A stretch of DNA of 64,000 nucleotides from Solirubrum puertoriconensis (GTDB taxonomy: Bacteria > Bacteroidota > Bacteroidia > Cytophagales > Hymenobacteraceae): positions 248,001 through 312,000 of the forward strand of contig NZ_LNAL01000003.1 of assembly GCF_001483135.1 (NCBI RefSeq). Reading direction: 5' to 3'. Below, piece after piece: positions 61,167 through 64,000 of the stretch. The notes under the pieces are model-generated. The model saw only the letters and a program-made list of their open reading frames with translations, ran no database searches and had not been told where the DNA came from. Each line of letters opens with the position of its first letter. The stretch's first letter is position 1. The translations under genes were made by a program, and so were the position numbers.

Positions 61167-63214
61167 GACTTACGTTTCAGCACAAGCTTCTCGGTCTGTT
61201 TGGCCAGCATGCGCGTGTAGAACTCGCGCAGTGCAGGATACTCTTCGCTCAGGTACAGCGCGCGGCTCAGCACCATACGGCTGGTAATCTGCAGCTTGTT
61301 GCCCATGGGAGTAATGCTGAACAAGAACCGACCGCCGCCATCCGGCAACTCCAACGCGGTGCTCTTGGGCATTTCCTCGATAGAGTAGTTATCCGGGATG
61401 GTCAGCGTTACCATGTTGGTTTCCTCTAGCAGGGTACCGAAATCGACCGGAAAGCGGCGCTCAGTGAGCAAGAATGGGTTGCTGGCTTGGTTGAGGGTTT
61501 GCAGCACGTTGAGGTAAATGGTACCTAGGGGCTGCTCCGATTCGCCGGGCACGCGTACGTCCAAGTCGAGCGATAACGGCTTGGCTAAGGCATCCACGTT
61601 CTGGAAGGTGAACTTGTCGATCTTCCAGCCGCCGTTGTTCTTCAGCAGGCTCTCCACATATTTCTTCTCGCCCTGTTCGCGCAAGGTGTTGCGCTGCATT
61701 AAGCCTAGGTAGCCTGCTCCTTCGTCGCGCACTTTGCCGGTAAGGCTGCCGCGCTCGTCTAGCGTAAGCTGGGCCGAGCGAAAATGCACAAAACGGAACT
61801 TCGATTGGAGCGGGACCCAATCGCCTTCACTTGTGCTGGTAATCAGGCGGCCCTGCCCGTTGAGGCACGAAGCGGGCAGCATGCCAAACGGTGCCAACTC
61901 CTGGGTGGCATCGGCCAGCACCTGCTGGCTATCGGGCAGCTGCACATGCGCCACTACGTAGTTAAAACGCGAAAGCAGCGGGAAAATGGTGTTGACGTAG
62001 CCGTGCTCGCGCGTGCTCAAAATTACGGGGTTGGCTTTCAGGCCGGCGTCGCGCAGCAGCGTGATCAGCAACAAGTTGGCATCGGCCGCCGAGCCACGGT
62101 GCTGCTCCCAGGTTTTCCGGATGGAGCCCGTCGCGTACAGGCCCGTGCCGCTGGCCTTCACATTGCGTCGTACCAAATCGTGCACGGCCGCCGCGCGCTC
62201 AACTTCGTTGGGATGTTTTTGAACAATGGCGGCTATTTCGGACTTCAAAAAACCGCCTTTGCGCAGCTGGCCACCAAAGTTTTCGTGGTTGAGCAGCTCT
62301 TCCTGCATTTTGGGCCACGTGCTGCTCATGTTACGGTAAGGCTCGTCGGGCCACTTCAAGCCGGCCAGCTCAAAATCGAGGCGCGAAACGTAGTCGCGCG
62401 TGGTGGTCATGTAGGGCTCTTCGCGCATGGCCGGCACGTTTTCCATAGCCCAACGGTAATTCATAACCCTGGGCGTAACCGTGGCGCTACCGCCCGAGGT
62501 ACGTCCGCCATCCAGGCCGGGCGTAATTTCCGAAGACCAGCGAATGGTGTACTGCCCCGTGCCTTCGTTGCGCTCTTGTACCTTCAGCGGCTCATAGCCC
62601 TGCCACAGCTGCTTGTAGTCGAAGTACTCCGGAATGGCAGCTCGATACTCGCTCCAGCGCACCGGAATGGTATGCTGAAATTGCCAGTCCTGAAAGTTGA
62701 ACAGGAAGTCCGACGTAAGCGTGTATGTGTACTCAATAACAGAGCCCTCGCGCACGGCGGGCATGGTAAACTTGCGCAGTGTTATGTTCTCGGATGCCTT
62801 CTCGGTGAAGGCATTGCTCGTTTCCAGCTTCACCTTCTCAACCTGGCCGTTGGCGCCCATGTTGTAGGTGTAGCCGTGCACACCGCTGAGCTTTTCGTCG
62901 TCGGAGCCCTTGTGGTAGAGCGGCACTTGCACGTCGGCCCACTCGTAGCCGCCTTTCTTCAGAATTTTGATGCGGGTAACGCGCTCAAATACGTACTGAA
63001 AGTTGCCTTTAGGGCCTACGTTAAAGCGCGTGCGGCCAAAATCGCACAGGATGACGGCGTTGGCTGCACTGTCTGCTTTAAAGGCAGCAGCGTCGAACTC
63101 CTTCGGGTCGATTTTGCCAAATTTAATCGGATCGGCTTGGCCTAAGGCGGGCAGGAAAGCGGCGCTGCCTAGCGCACCAGCCAAGGTTAGCAACAGGGGT
63201 AAACAGTGCTTCAT
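61163..63214 (-). CDS. DUF3857 transglutaminase-like protein, catalytic Cys missing
   Basis: 683 residues with a signal peptide (about 1-26). DUF3857 domain (about 60-270) and transglutaminase-like domain (about 300-420). Where the catalytic Cys should be, the sequence reads GSAADANLLLI (around residue 374), so it cannot act through the usual Cys. The rest of the fold is kept, including TREHGYVNTIFP. The C-terminal 200 residues resemble the partial paralogue at the window end. It is coupled to the Cys-containing gene by a 4-nt overlap. Confidence 0.87.
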   Translation of the reverse strand: MKHCLPLLLTLAGALGSAAFLPALGQADPIKFGKIDPKEFDAAAFKADSAANAVILCDFGRTRFNVGPKGNFQYVFERVTRIKILKKGGYEWADVQVPLYHKGSDDEKLSGVHGYTYNMGANGQVEKVKLETSNAFTEKASENITLRKFTMPAVREGSVIEYTYTLTSDFLFNFQDWQFQHTIPVRWSEYRAAIPEYFDYKQLWQGYEPLKVQERNEGTGQYTIRWSSEITPGLDGGRTSGGSATVTPRVMNYRWAMENVPAMREEPYMTTTRDYVSRLDFELAGLKWPDEPYRNMSSTWPKMQEELLNHENFGGQLRKGGFLKSEIAAIVQKHPNEVERAAAVHDLVRRNVKASGTGLYATGSIRKTWEQHRGSAADANLLLITLLRDAGLKANPVILSTREHGYVNTIFPLLSRFNYVVAHVQLPDSQQVLADATQELAPFGMLPASCLNGQGRLITSTSEGDWVPLQSKFRFVHFRSAQLTLDERGSLTGKVRDEGAGYLGLMQRNTLREQGEKKYVESLLKNNGGWKIDKFTFQNVDALAKPLSLDLDVRVPGESEQPLGTIYLNVLQTLNQASNPFLLTERRFPVDFGTLLEETNMVTLTIPDNYSIEEMPKSTALELPDGGGRFLFSITPMGNKLQITSRMVLSRALYLSEEYPALREFYTRMLAKQTEKLVLKRKS

Positions 63215-63299
63215 AAGTAAGAGGTTAAAGAAAAATCGGGGAGTGGTAAGCCTGCATAGCCAGCCCTAGGTAGCTCGGCGCAACCGCAGGAGCAGCAGG

Positions 63300-64000
63300 C
63301 TAATTGGTGCGGCGGAGCACCAGCGGTTCGGCGTGCTTGGCCACCGAGCGGGTAAACAGCTCGCGCAGGGCGGGGTACTCGTGGGGCAGGTACTGCGTTT
63401 TGCGCAGCTGCATGCGGCTGGTAAGGTGCAGCGTGCTACCCACTTGTTTTACTTCGTAGAGGTAGCGCCCGTGGCCGTTAGGCAGTTCTACCTGAGCGGA
63501 TTTGGGCAGCTCCTCCACGGCAAAGTTGGTGGGCAGCGTCAGCTGCACGGAGGTTGTAAACTCCTGCAGCGTACCAAAATCGACGGGGAAAGTGCGTTCG
63601 GCGTGGGCGAATGGGTTTTGGGCAGCGGTAAACAGCTGCATCACCGGTAAATACAACTGCTGCGCTGCGTCTGTGGCCGAGCTGGGCACCGTAAGGTTGG
63701 TTTCAACGAGCAACGCTTGATCCAGCTTTTCGAGGTTCAGTACTTTGGTGCCGCTCAGCGCCCAGTCGGGGTGTTGCTGCGCCAAGGCTTTGAGGTAAGC
63801 CTGCTCGCCGCTGGCTGCTACCTTGTTGCGCTCGGCCAGCCCGGCGTATCCGTTGTACTCCTCGCGCATATTGCCGCGCATTGCGCCTTGCGCATCGAGG
63901 CTAAGCTGGGCAGTGGTAAAGTGGGCGTGGCGTTGCCGGGGAGCGAGCGGCACCCACTTGCCACCGTCAGACGTGATCAGCCGGCCTTGGCCGTTGAGGC
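63300..64000 (-). CDS. Third DUF3857-type protein, C-terminal part (5' end outside window)
   Basis: At least 233 residues, open to the window edge. The visible part aligns by eye with the last third of the 61163-63214 protein: LNGQGRLITS near the edge, FPVDFGTLQEFT, FAVEELPKSAQVELPNG and the closing EYPALRELFTRSVAKHAE. The catalytic region is outside the window. It is transcribed in the same direction, 85 bases upstream of the second paralogue. Confidence 0.85.
   Translation of the reverse strand, partial: LNGQGRLITSDGGKWVPLAPRQRHAHFTTAQLSLDAQGAMRGNMREEYNGYAGLAERNKVAASGEQAYLKALAQQHPDWALSGTKVLNLEKLDQALLVETNLTVPSSATDAAQQLYLPVMQLFTAAQNPFAHAERTFPVDFGTLQEFTTSVQLTLPTNFAVEELPKSAQVELPNGHGRYLYEVKQVGSTLHLTSRMQLRKTQYLPHEYPALRELFTRSVAKHAEPLVLRRTN

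Noticed and set aside
61784-63145. 453-residue plus-strand open frame opposite the Cys-lacking DUF3857 gene
   Set aside because: Complement of a clearly conserved gene; composition is His/Val/Arg-rich without domains, an effect of high GC.

Overview
The window looks like a chromosomal segment of a high-GC member of the Bacteroidota, most likely Hymenobacteraceae (Hymenobacter or a close relative). Three things point there. Promoters follow the Bacteroidota pattern: an upstream TTTG, about 20 bases, then TAnnTTTG. Shine-Dalgarno sites are rare. The gene content is typical of the phylum: an IPExxxVDY protein next to pyk, an S46 dipeptidyl-peptidase, a protease with a type IX secretion (T9SS) C-terminal tail, a queuine tRNA transglycosylase without its zinc cysteines, and tandem DUF3857 transglutaminase-like proteins. 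I see no prophage, transposase, CRISPR array or rRNA operon.

Layout. 1-5 kb: the 3' end of threonine synthase, a REP-like repeat, an M28 peptidase, an AlkB-type hydroxylase and an ammonium transporter. 5-10 kb, minus strand: a DUF167 protein, a small membrane protein, an endonuclease III homologue, a Gly/Tyr-rich exported protein, and a CHASE3 histidine kinase with a CheY-like receiver. 9.8-19.3 kb: a SpoU RNA methylase, nagA, acylphosphatase, typA, msrB, a DUF3050 protein, a small lipoprotein, a Lys-rich coiled-coil protein and metG. 19.3-22.5 kb, minus strand: tRNA-Gln, prs, rplY, pth and an orphan gene. 22.7-25.8 kb: atpD-atpC and a trans-sulfuration enzyme. 25.9-28.6 kb: a pglC-pglD-pglE-like bacillosamine cassette. 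28.7-32.7 kb: ispE against tgt-lptF/G-eamA. 33-36.6 kb: a family 2 glycosyltransferase coupled to an ECF sigma factor, rsmG and a YheT-type hydrolase. 36.9-45.4 kb: a DUF4142 lipoprotein, rpsT, pyk with IPExxxVDY, acpP-fabF-rnc and nadE. 45.5-50 kb: lgt, an esterase, fba, a propeller lipoprotein and yidD. 50-64 kb is an envelope and secreted-protein region: an S46 peptidase, an outer-membrane pair that includes a helix-hairpin-helix/beta-barrel fusion, a secreted metalloprotease and three DUF3857 paralogues, the last cut by the window edge.

Most genes are housekeeping: translation, tRNA modification, fatty-acid synthesis, ATP synthase, lipoprotein maturation and envelope building. The unusual signals lie mainly between or across genes. 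The palindrome CCTAGG occurs about 100 times, roughly five times the composition expectation, and takes up most CTAG tetranucleotides. Four perfect hairpins of nearly identical size (52-53 nt) but unrelated sequence sit in intergenic gaps, three of them 5-22 nt after a stop codon. Two REP-like elements occupy gene gaps, and two operon spacers are built of inverted-repeat families. The most interesting protein is the HhH/beta-barrel outer-membrane fusion at 53.4-55.5 kb. All family assignments come from reading motifs; no search was run.
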